NCBI RefSeq assembly: GCF_900103605.1
Contig: NZ_FNHY01000001.1
Location: forward strand, 1 to 64,000
Length of the DNA stretch: 64,000 nucleotides
Direction: 5' to 3'
Source: Psychrobacillus sp. OK028
Lineage (GTDB): Bacteria; Bacillota; Bacilli; Bacillales_A; Planococcaceae
The notes under the pieces were generated by a model. The model had not been told where the DNA came from. It did no database searches and saw only the letters and a program-made list of their open reading frames with translations. This document shows positions 36,151 through 44,380 of the stretch, one piece after another (the stretch's first letter is position 1; each line of letters opens with the position of its first letter). A program made the position numbers and the translations under genes.

Positions 36151-38880
36151 ATGCAAAAAATTCTTAATTCGACAAAACTACTACTAGTCACGGTTCTATT
36201 GCTTGCACTTCCAGTTACCACATCTGCTGCAGTTGTTGATCAGCAGAAAATTTCAGGAGGCGTAGACTATGAGTACAAGCAAGAAACAGTTTCTCAAAAC
36301 CCACAGGCCATTCGAGTATTAACAACTAATTTAAATGATCCCTATACAAAAGTGGATGTTGGTATACCTAATCCACTAAACAGATTAGCTAGAGTAACGG
36401 CACAGGCAAATGCATATACTGGACCCGGACAGCAAGTAGCTGGAGCTATAAATGGGTCGTTTTTCAGTGGGGACCTTCTGCCTATGTATTTAATCTCTTA
36501 TCGCAATAAGCTAGTCAATGCTGGAATTATTGCATCTGGAAAAGATCAATACGTGAACGAGCCACTTGCATTTGGTATCGATGCGAACGGTAAAGCTAAA
36601 ATAGATACATATAATTTAGATTTGGCTTACACACATAATGGAATAACAACGGAAATTACGAGTACAAACAAACAACGTACGAACGACAATACCATTTTAT
36701 TTACACCAATCTTCCCAGGAGGAACTACTAAAACAAATCCTTTTGGAATGGAAGTAGTAATTTCGGGGGTACCTGGAGCGGTAGATTTGGAATTTGGAGA
36801 GACCTTGACGGGTACAGTTTCTCATATTCGTCCATACGGCACAGACGAAGTAACGAAAATTCCAGCTGACGGCTTTGTACTTTCAGCACACGGAACAGCA
36901 ATGGAAGATTTGAAAAAAATGAATATAGGTGACCCTGTTACTATAAATACAGGTATCGACCAAATGTGGATGGGTGCTTCATTCATGTTGACATCAGGTC
37001 CAATGCTAGTGAAAGATGGAAATGTCGGTCTATCAATGGATCCTAATTCTAGTAAAGCAAGAGAACGTGCACCAAGAACGGCGATTGCCATTGACAAAAC
37101 AGGTACAAAAGTTTGGATGGTAACAGTGGATGGACGCCAATCCGGCTATAGTACTGGTATGAGTTTAAATGAATTTGCTCAATATCTAAAATCCATGGGT
37201 GCTTATCGTGCACTTAACTTAGACGGTGGTGGATCGACTGCAATGGCAGTTCGTAAGCCAGGTGACACGAACGTGTCATTGTTTAACAAGCCTTCCGATG
37301 GTACAGAAAGAGCAGTATCCACTGTTTTATATGCTCTTTCAACTGCACCAAAAGGAAATGCACAGTATATTACAGCAGAACTTTCTAAAGCTGGAGTCTA
37401 TTTAAAAGGAACAAAAGGATCAGTAAAAACAGGCAACGTTATGGACCAATACTACAATCCATTAACAACAGATGCTAAAGCATTTTCTATCTCATCGGCA
37501 TTAGTAACACCAAGTGGTATGAACTTCACAGCAGCAAAAGCAGGTAAAGGTACAATTGATGTGAAATACGGTACAGCAATAAAAGCTATCCCATTTGAAG
37601 TAGTAGAAAATGTAACAAAAATCGAACCATCAGAAGCAAGTGCAACAATTCGAATGAATGCTAAAAAAGATTTCTCCGTAAATGCTTACGATGCACAAAA
37701 TCGTAAAATAATTTTCGATTCTTCGCTTATTAAATGGGGAGTCTCGGGAGCAATTGGTACAATCTCAGCAAGCGGGCAATTCACTGCTACAAACAAGGAA
37801 GCAAAAGGAGCAGTGACAGCAACGCTAGGTGGTAAAACTGTATCGATTCCTGTAACTGTAAGTGGGACAACTGTACAACTGGACTCAATGGACAGTATCA
37901 CGAACTGGACTGCATCAGCAGCAGAAGGAACAGCATCCATTGCAAAAAATAGTACCAAGGAAATCCCTTATGAAGGTTCAGGAGCTTTAAAACTTCAATA
38001 CAATTTCTTAAATAAAACAGGAACCTCTGCAGCCTATATTAATGCAGCGAAAACGATCTCTACAGGGGATGTTCCCGTACAAATTGGCATGCGTCTATAC
38101 GGAGATGCAAGTAATTCATGGGTCCGCGGAAAAATAGTAGATGGAAAAGGTACAGAACATACGATTAATTTCACAGAAGAAAACGGTCTGAAGTGGAAGG
38201 GGTGGAACTTCGTTAAAGCTGACATTCCTACGGGTGTTACAGCACCAGTAAAACTAGAACAAATTTATATTGCTCAACCATCAGGAACAACAAAAACAGC
38301 TGGAACTATTTTGATCGATGATGTAAAAGCTATTTACACAGATTCATATAAAGAGGCCCTATTCAAAGATACAGGATTAACATTCCGTGCTGAAAAAGAA
38401 ATTGCAGACTTAGTAAACAAAGGAGTAATTGGAGGATATCAAGATGGTAAATTTGGTCCTTATCAAGAACTAACCCGTTTACAAGGAGCAATCCTACTTG
38501 CTCGTGCACTTGATCTACCTACTACAAATGTCCAAGATCCTGGATTCAGCGACATGCCAGCAGGTATTAACTTCTACGAGGAAGTAGCAGCAGTAGCAAA
38601 CGCAGGTATCATCAAAGGGAAAGATGGTGGTGCGAAGTTTGACCCAAGTGGCAAATTAACTCGTGCAGAAATGGCAGCAATCCTGCAACGTGGATTCAAA
38701 CTACCACTTAGCGACACAAACTACTTCTCGGACATTAAAGGCAGTTTCGCTTACGATGCCATTAACTCGCTAGCTAAAAACGACATTACGCAAGGTATCG
38801 GAAAAGGAAAATTTGGTCCAGCTCAATACATCACAAGAGTAGACTTTTCCGTATTCTTGTACAGAACATTAAACAAGTAG
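36151..38880 (+). CDS. Phosphodiester glycosidase (NAGPA) protein with C-terminal SLH domains
   Basis: A 909-residue exported protein, ATG start with GAGGAGGACC upstream. After the signal peptide (LLLVTVLLLALPVTTSAAVV) comes a NAGPA/exopolysaccharide phosphodiester glycosidase domain (about residues 60-415), with INGSFFSGDLLPMYLISYR, APRTAIAIDKTGTKVWMVTV and the hallmark RALNLDGGGSTAMAV. The middle (about 415-570) has Ig-like modules and 570-730 is carbohydrate-binding-like (YEGSGALKLQYNF, KLEQIYIAQPSG). Three SLH repeats end the protein (about 735-909; LTRLQGAILLARAL, LTRAEMAAILQRGF, ITRVDFSVFLYRTL). It may cleave sugar-phosphodiester bonds in wall teichoic-type polymer. Fragments of its 3' end recur at 58550. 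Confidence 0.9.
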   Translation: MQKILNSTKLLLVTVLLLALPVTTSAAVVDQQKISGGVDYEYKQETVSQNPQAIRVLTTNLNDPYTKVDVGIPNPLNRLARVTAQANAYTGPGQQVAGAINGSFFSGDLLPMYLISYRNKLVNAGIIASGKDQYVNEPLAFGIDANGKAKIDTYNLDLAYTHNGITTEITSTNKQRTNDNTILFTPIFPGGTTKTNPFGMEVVISGVPGAVDLEFGETLTGTVSHIRPYGTDEVTKIPADGFVLSAHGTAMEDLKKMNIGDPVTINTGIDQMWMGASFMLTSGPMLVKDGNVGLSMDPNSSKARERAPRTAIAIDKTGTKVWMVTVDGRQSGYSTGMSLNEFAQYLKSMGAYRALNLDGGGSTAMAVRKPGDTNVSLFNKPSDGTERAVSTVLYALSTAPKGNAQYITAELSKAGVYLKGTKGSVKTGNVMDQYYNPLTTDAKAFSISSALVTPSGMNFTAAKAGKGTIDVKYGTAIKAIPFEVVENVTKIEPSEASATIRMNAKKDFSVNAYDAQNRKIIFDSSLIKWGVSGAIGTISASGQFTATNKEAKGAVTATLGGKTVSIPVTVSGTTVQLDSMDSITNWTASAAEGTASIAKNSTKEIPYEGSGALKLQYNFLNKTGTSAAYINAAKTISTGDVPVQIGMRLYGDASNSWVRGKIVDGKGTEHTINFTEENGLKWKGWNFVKADIPTGVTAPVKLEQIYIAQPSGTTKTAGTILIDDVKAIYTDSYKEALFKDTGLTFRAEKEIADLVNKGVIGGYQDGKFGPYQELTRLQGAILLARALDLPTTNVQDPGFSDMPAGINFYEEVAAVANAGIIKGKDGGAKFDPSGKLTRAEMAAILQRGFKLPLSDTNYFSDIKGSFAYDAINSLAKNDITQGIGKGKFGPAQYITRVDFSVFLYRTLNK

Positions 38881-38894
38881 ATTTATAGAAAACC

Positions 38895-38937
38895 GAACTC
38901 GAATGGCCACTAATAAGGGGGCTGTTCGAGTTTTTTA
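38895..38937 (+). terminator. Terminator after the NAGPA gene
   Basis: AACTCGAA and TTCGAGTT bracket an inner GGCC/GGCT region and are followed by TTTT. A diverged copy lies at 58709-58747 with the gene fragment there. Confidence 0.85.
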
Positions 38938-39415
38938 TTTTGGAGGAAAAGAGTGTAGGTGCACTGATGGACCTCTACCTATTTTAACTAGCTAATTCCT
39001 TACAATCGAACAATAATGTTCTGGTGTTTTTTAACAAGTTCATTTTTCACATAAAATCCATAGTCTAATTTTCAACAAGAAAATATATATTTAAGATTTT
39101 ATAATAATTTGTAAAATATTGTATCATCCTCTGCAAATATTAAATCTCGGTGAGAATCATCGAGAAAAGTAAACTATTTATTGGAGTAATAAAATTTTAG
39201 TGAAAATAGTTATAATTACCTAAATACAGTATCTATGAAGAAGTGCCTTTAGAATTTAAATAATTCTGAATGTTCCTATTTTATATTAATATTTATAGGC
39301 AATAGTATAAAAACGTTGCTAAAAAATATTCCAATTTACTTACAAATCTACTATGTTATGATTTAATTATTAGTAATTTTCAATCACTTTAAAGGTAAAA
39401 AAAGGAGGAAATGGA
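38938..39415. other. AT-rich leader of the next SLH gene
   Basis: About 480 bp with no gene in any frame. It ends in a strong AAAGGAGG site. Such a long AT-rich leader resembles those before the two S-layer genes, but I could not fix a promoter. Confidence 0.5.
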
Positions 39416-42283
39416 ATGAAAAAACACACATCTTCAAAACAAAAGCTTTTTAAAGCTGCAATGGCTGCATCTTTAGTAACAGGTACAGTAGTTATGGTAA
39501 CACCAGTTGGAGCAGCTGCTGCAACTGCAAAGTTAAAAGATATAAATAATTCAAGTGTCTACTATGACTCCGTAATGGAGTTAGCGGATAGAGGAGTTAT
39601 AGATGGATTTAAAGATGGTACTTTTAAACCGTATACTTCAGTAACACGTGGACAAGCTGCAAAAATTATTGCTAATGCTTTAGATTTAGATACGGAAAAA
39701 GTAAAAGATCCAGGCTTTAAAGATGTCAGTAAAAGTAACCAATTTTATGGTCCTATCGCTGCACTTATCGAAAATGAAATTATCACTGGCTATAAAGATA
39801 ATACTTACCGCCCGGAAGAAACATTAACACGTAGTCAAATGGCTAAAATTATCTCTATAGCTTTTAACCTTCCAGAAGAAAATAAAGCATTAATTAATTT
39901 TAAAGACGTAAATGATTCACACTGGTATAAAGGATACGTACAAACGCTTGTAAAATATAATGTTACTAAAGGGACTACCACAACATTATTCTCACCTGAC
40001 TTAGCTGTAGATCGTGGTCAAATTGCTACATTCGTAGTCCGTGCGGAAGCAGCAGCAAAACCAATAAGAGTTGTAAGTGTCACAAATAACGCTGTAGAAA
40101 CATCTACAGGAACATACACAATTGCTGAGGATTTGAAAAAAATATTTAATGAAACAAATGCAACAGCTCTAAAAAATGCCACTATTAAATTTACTGCTAA
40201 AGAGGGTCTAATCGTTGCAGTAAAATCACTTGAAATTACTGCGAATGGAACAGAAACTACCAATGTCGTACTAGATGGTGGAAATTCTACTCTTGTTGGT
40301 GATGTAAGGGTTAACGGAGACTACGTAACAGTTAAAAACCTTACAATCAGTGGTAACTTAGTACTTGGTAATGGAGTAGTAAACAGCTTCCTAGCAGACA
40401 AGGTTGTCGTAAAAGGGAACACAGAGGTTTCAAACAAATCGACAGGTTTTTCTGCAGCTGCATTGCCAGTCGGAGCAAAAATTACTTTCTCTAATTCAAC
40501 ACTAGACAAAGTTTTCCTTAACAAATTGAATTCAGCACTAAACTTAACAGGAAGTTCAACAGTTAATTCCATTAATGTAGATGCTAATGCTACAGTAACA
40601 GCTGACAAAAACATCACTATTCCAAGTGTATCTGCTGGTATAAATGCAAAAGAAGTAACCTTAAACGCAGCAACAAAAACCTTTTTAGTAAATGCATTAA
40701 ACTTCACATTAAACGGTACAGCTAAAATTGAATCTCTAAATCTAGGAAATAAAGATTCTAAATTATCACTAGGAACAGGATTGGCGATTGTAGACCTTGT
40801 ATTACCTGCAGGGGCGAATGCATCAGAGGTAATCAGTAACTTTGGTGAGATAAAAGGCCAAATCGAAGAAATTGGTGGAAAACCAAACCCTGATGTGGCA
40901 CCTGTAACACCACCAGCTGGCGGAAACACTGGGACAACACCTCAGCAGCCTGGAGATAGTGGTAGTGACCAGCCTGCGTCAACAATTCCAGCGAATATAG
41001 CGACAATGAGCAACTTTAACACTCACAAAGGATCTGATTACAAAGGTGTAAATGTGGGGTGGACTCTGAAAGAAGGCTTGAACTTCGAAGATGTAGAATC
41101 GATTGAAGTGGAGTTGTATTCAGGCACTGAAAAATTAGTAACTAATACAGCAGTGTTGTCAGAACACGCATCGTTATATGAAGCGGGAACAAGAGAGTTT
41201 AGTGCACCGTTCGCATTTGATGCATTGACAGATGAGTACTGGGAATTTGGAGAATGGTCAGAAAATCAAACCCAACAACCAACAAAAGCAGTATTGGTTG
41301 TAACTCCGAAAAAGGGAGAAGCTCAAACGTTTGAAAATAAAAATTTAGCAGACGTGGCAGGAATGGAATGGGCAAGTTTATTCCCTCAAGAAATTCCAGC
41401 GCATGTAGCGACAATGAGTAACTTTAATACTCACAAAGGATCAGATTACAAAGGTGTAAATGTGGGGTGGACTCTGAAAGAAGGCTTGAACTTCGAAGAT
41501 GTAGAATCGATTGAAGTGGAGTTGTATTCAGGCACTGAAAAATTAGTAACTAATACAGCAGTATTGTCAGAACACGCATCGTTATATGAAGCGGGAACAA
41601 GAGAGTTTAGTGCACCGTTCGCATTTGATGCATTGACAGATGAGTACTGGGAATTTGGAGAATGGTCAGAAAATCAAACCCAACAACCAACAAAAGCAGT
41701 ATTGGTTGTAACTCCGAAAAAGGGAGAAGCTCAAACGTTTGAAAATAAAAATCTAGCAGACGTGGCAGGAATGGAATGGGCAAGTTTATTCCCTCAAGAA
41801 ATTCCAGCGCATGTAGCGACAATGAGTAACTTTAATACTCACAAAGGATCAGATTACAAAGGTGTAAATGTGGGTTGGACTCTAAAAGAAGGCTTGAACT
41901 TCGAAGATGTAGAATCGATTGAAGTGGAGTTGTATTCAGGAACTGAAAAATTAGTAACTAATACAGCAGTATTGTCAGAACACGCATCGTTATATGAAGC
42001 GGGAACAAGAGAGTTTAGTACACCGTTCGCATTTGATGCATTGACAGATGAGTACTGGGAATTTGGAGAATGGTCAGAAAATCAAACCAAACAACCAACA
42101 AAAGCAGTATTAGTGGTAACTCCGAAAAAGGGAGAAGCTCAAACGTTTGAAAATAAAAATTTAGCAGACGTGGCAGGAATGGAATGGGCAAGTTTATTTA
42201 AAAAGGAAGAAAATTTAACAGCTCAATCCTTAGATTTTGGCACACATTTTATACTAAAACATGGAGTTGTACGATTCTTCTAA
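39416..42283 (+). CDS. SLH surface protein with stalk module and three 136-residue repeats
   Basis: A 955-residue exported protein, ATG start behind AAAGGAGGAAATGGA. It has a signal peptide, three SLH repeats (about 35-210; VTRGQAAKIIANAL, LTRSQMAKIISIAF, VDRGQIATFVVRAE), then the stalk module also found at 22760 and 44381 (about 215-500; VVLDGGNSTLVGDVRVNG, LVLPAGANASEVISNFGEIK), a Gly/Pro/Ser hinge, and three almost identical 136-residue repeats starting near residues 529, 665 and 801 (MSNFNTHKGSDYKGVNVGWT, VTPKKGEAQTFENKNLADVA). The last repeat ends abruptly in FKKEENLTAQSLDFGTHFIL, an unrelated tail that suggests loss of the original C-terminus. The repeats look like beta-rich adhesion or display modules; no enzyme motif seen. 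Confidence 0.88.
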   Translation: MKKHTSSKQKLFKAAMAASLVTGTVVMVTPVGAAAATAKLKDINNSSVYYDSVMELADRGVIDGFKDGTFKPYTSVTRGQAAKIIANALDLDTEKVKDPGFKDVSKSNQFYGPIAALIENEIITGYKDNTYRPEETLTRSQMAKIISIAFNLPEENKALINFKDVNDSHWYKGYVQTLVKYNVTKGTTTTLFSPDLAVDRGQIATFVVRAEAAAKPIRVVSVTNNAVETSTGTYTIAEDLKKIFNETNATALKNATIKFTAKEGLIVAVKSLEITANGTETTNVVLDGGNSTLVGDVRVNGDYVTVKNLTISGNLVLGNGVVNSFLADKVVVKGNTEVSNKSTGFSAAALPVGAKITFSNSTLDKVFLNKLNSALNLTGSSTVNSINVDANATVTADKNITIPSVSAGINAKEVTLNAATKTFLVNALNFTLNGTAKIESLNLGNKDSKLSLGTGLAIVDLVLPAGANASEVISNFGEIKGQIEEIGGKPNPDVAPVTPPAGGNTGTTPQQPGDSGSDQPASTIPANIATMSNFNTHKGSDYKGVNVGWTLKEGLNFEDVESIEVELYSGTEKLVTNTAVLSEHASLYEAGTREFSAPFAFDALTDEYWEFGEWSENQTQQPTKAVLVVTPKKGEAQTFENKNLADVAGMEWASLFPQEIPAHVATMSNFNTHKGSDYKGVNVGWTLKEGLNFEDVESIEVELYSGTEKLVTNTAVLSEHASLYEAGTREFSAPFAFDALTDEYWEFGEWSENQTQQPTKAVLVVTPKKGEAQTFENKNLADVAGMEWASLFPQEIPAHVATMSNFNTHKGSDYKGVNVGWTLKEGLNFEDVESIEVELYSGTEKLVTNTAVLSEHASLYEAGTREFSTPFAFDALTDEYWEFGEWSENQTKQPTKAVLVVTPKKGEAQTFENKNLADVAGMEWASLFKKEENLTAQSLDFGTHFILKHGVVRFF
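41000..42200 (+). repeat. Three tandem 408-bp repeats inside an SLH gene
   Basis: Copies start at 41000, 41408 and 41816, exactly 408 bp (136 codons) apart, and differ at only a handful of positions (e.g. GGGGTGG/GGGTTGG, AGTGCACCG/AGTACACCG). Near-identity at the DNA level points to recent amplification or ongoing homogenisation. Confidence 0.95.
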
Positions 42284-42343
42284 GAAATTTGAAGATATAA
42301 TCAAGATTAGTACCGCTAATCTGTTACAGAACTATAGTAATGG

Positions 42344-42375
42344 GAGTTATCGCAATAGCGGTAGCTCTTTTTTTT
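42344..42375 (+). terminator. Terminator after the triple-repeat SLH gene
   Basis: GAGTTATCGC-AATA-GCGGTAGCTC followed by TTTTTTTT; an outer TACCGCTA at 42311 can also pair with TAGCGGTA, giving an alternative fold. Confidence 0.85.
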
Positions 42376-42439
42376 GCTTAAAAGTGAAATAATAAAGACT
42401 TCAACCATATATTATATTCATAGATTAGTTCTAATTTCC

Positions 42440-42469
42440 CAACTCTAATTCATTTCGAAGGATTAGGGC
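42440..42469. promoter_or_regulatory. Eroded RadC-type hairpin
   Basis: CTCTAATTCATTTCGAAGGA, then TTAGGGC and TATTTTTATTTT. It aligns with the hairpins at 9765 and 10612 and, like the first, precedes a RadC gene, with AGGAGG just after it. Confidence 0.65.
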
Positions 42470-42495
42470 TATTTTTATTTTAGGAGGAATGTGAA

Positions 42496-43005
42496 ATGAG
42501 AAAGCATGATTACGCTGAACAGTTATGGTTGCCATTTGTTGATGTAGTGAAAGAGGAGAAACATGAGCCAGCGAAGCGAGTGAACGTTGTAAGTGTGAAG
42601 TTAGTAAGGGAGAAAACGATGTTGTACAAAAATCGTCGCATTCGTTCCCCACTTGATGCTTATTTATTAATGAAAGAGTTTTTAAGTAAAGTAGATCTTG
42701 AGCACTTTGTGGTCCTGTGAATGTACACGAAGAATCAGCCAACTTGCATTCAGACAGTTCATATTGGCAGCCTTAACTCTAGCATAGTTCCTCCTAGAGA
42801 GGTGCTGAAACCGGCTATTTTGAGTAATAGTTATTCGTGCATTGTTGGGCACAATCATCCATCGAATGTAGTTCACCAAGTTCTGAAGATATAGGTTACT
42901 AAGAGATTAGTAGAAGCTAGTCACATCATGGGGATTGAAATTTTGGATCATCTAATTTTGTGTGAAGAAAATTCCCGTTCACTTAAAGATTCAGGTTACA
43001 TGTAG
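42496..43005 (+). pseudogene. RadC-like (JAB) protein, remnant C
   Basis: It starts at ATG 42496 behind TAGGAGGAA and encodes the family N-terminus (VNVVSVKLVREKTMLYKN, RIRSPLDAYLLMKEFLS). A TGA at 42718 takes the place of a sense codon (FVVL-stop-MYTKNQPT). The JAB core follows (HIGSLNSSIVPPREVLK, IVGHNHPSNVV), keeping the HNHPS half of the metal site but losing the PSxED part, with a second stop (LKI-stop-VTKRLVEA), and finally the normal end SLKDSGYM-stop at 43005. Unlike remnants A and B it is full length, so the nonsense mutations are independent. Confidence 0.8.
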
Positions 43006-43345
43006 AAAGGAGGTGAATTCACATGGGATGTGCGGTTTAAAAGGCGGAGCTATCATAGGAAGGGACTGGTAAACTATGGGTTTACAAGAGACTCCAATGG
43101 ATGATTTGCACAGCCTTGGTGGAAAATTTGTTTTACTGACGAAAGGTACTCTCGTCGGGAACCGATATATTTAGGCTTCGTTCCAACGCGCTTTACCTGT
43201 AAGTGAAAGAAAATTTTTTTGTGGAAGTGCACCTCAATGTCTGATGGTTTTATATCAGGCAACATAACTGCACTGACGAGATAAATGCAGATATTGTCAG
43301 TTACGGTTTAAGCAACATAACAAATTTTCCGAGTGTATTCCTTCA
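43006..43345 (+). pseudogene. Unrecognised broken gene after RadC remnant C
   Basis: A very good ribosome site (AAAGGAGGTG) precedes ATG 43023, but the frame closes after five codons. Shifted frames give GLKGGAIIGRDW, then YGFTRDSNG-stop-FAQPWWK and IYLGFVPTRF, and near the end CTDEINADIVSYGLSNITNF. The translation-initiation signal and protein-like pieces suggest a decayed gene. The Gly/Arg-Asp-Trp start is loosely like Ntn-type hydrolases, but I cannot assign it. Confidence 0.35.
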
Positions 43346-43359
43346 TTAAGGAAAGAAGA

Positions 43360-43391
43360 AAGCGTAGTCCTATTAGGATTGCGCTTTTTTT
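43360..43391 (+). terminator. Terminator after the decayed genes
   Basis: AAGCGTAGTCCTA and AGGATTGCGCTT pair with one mismatch, then TTTTTTT. Confidence 0.85.
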
Positions 43392-43398
43392 CTTACTT

Positions 43399-43581
43399 TT
43401 AAGTGATGCGTTCCTGTAATAAAAACACTTTAAATTGAACATTTTTGCCTAAAACAAATTCTACCGCTTTTTCATCCGAACTGTCTCCATAAGTAATCAA
43501 TTGAGAAGAAGAGAAGCCACTTTCCATGAAGCCATTTTCATTTGCCTCATCAAAAGAGGAGAGGTCTATGAAAATGACCAA
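43399..43581 (-). pseudogene. Short unassigned ORF in decay zone
   Basis: Sixty codons from TTG (LVIFIDLSSFDEANENGF, SSSQLITYGDSSDEKAVEF) with no ribosome site. Composition is protein-like, and it lies among broken genes, so it may be a fragment. No family recognised. Confidence 0.25.
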
Positions 43582-43683
43582 ATTGTGTACAACCTTTGTC
43601 TAGGGGGTCCGATGGAATGCTTTTGGTATTAAATTGCCAATAACAAGAAGAAGTGAAAAACAGAAAATAAAAAGAGGTAAAGC

Positions 43684-43731
43684 AACCCACCGATTAGATG
43701 TATAGGTTTCTATACGGATACTTGGTGGGTT
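43684..43731. terminator. Long two-tier hairpin
   Basis: AACCCACC and GGTGGGTT enclose an inner perfect hairpin GTATAG-GTTT-CTATAC. TACTTTTATTTC follows on the plus strand and TGCTTTACCTC on the minus strand. It is probably a terminator of a lost gene. Confidence 0.6.
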
Positions 43732-43814
43732 ACTTTTATTTCATCCTGGAATGGAAAGGTCTAAAATTTACATGAACTTTTTTCTAGATGATTAGCAATT
43801 AGGTAACATATTAA

Positions 43815-44252
43815 ACAAGTAACTAGATGGAACAAAGAAAGCTTTAATAGCTAAATTCACAAAAGGTACAGTGTCAATATGATCAAATACTTGAGTAATT
43901 TCCTCATTTTTAAACATTTCATTAACAGAGTTTAAAGCTAGGATATCGACTGATATATTTTACTAAACTCCTCGCGTGCAACTTTTGTACCTCGTGCACC
44001 CTCCAGTAAAAAACCGCGAAGTTCTCGTTGCTGATAATTGTTAACTTCAATATGCTCCCATTTTGCGTTTACTTTATTTGTCTGTTCAACCATATCTGTA
44101 AAGGTAACTTGAGTGCCTTCAATACGAGTGGATTGAACAGTTCCTTTAAGGCAAGTGTATTAATAAAATCACTTCTTAAAATGGAACGTTTAAATTTTTC
44201 GTCTAATCGATCAATTTTATCTATAAAGTGCCTTCAAATTCTCAAAAACCCA
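43815..44252 (-). pseudogene. Fic-family protein N-terminal remnant
   Basis: On the minus strand, IDRLDEKFKRSILRSDFIN leads, after one frameshift, into GTVQSTRIEGTQVTFTDMVE and KWEHIEVNNYQQRELRGF. SSRIEGTQ followed by an acidic/hydrophobic helix and ..V.NY..A is the hallmark of the Fic N-terminal domain that precedes the HPFxxGNGR AMPylation core. No HPFxxGN motif is present. A further shifted frame (DILALNSVNEMFKNEEITQV, then FDHIDTVPFVNLAIKAFF) closes at about 43800. It is a dead gene, possibly of two fused fragments. Confidence 0.6.
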
Positions 44253-44380
44253 TAAAAGTAGAAAAAGATAATCTTCCTCCCAAGTAAGTAGGAATCTTTA
44301 TCTACTACCTAACATATCGTGAAAGGTATCAGAAATTTGGTGTCCCTCAATGCAATTATAGATTAATAGGAGGCTAGTTT

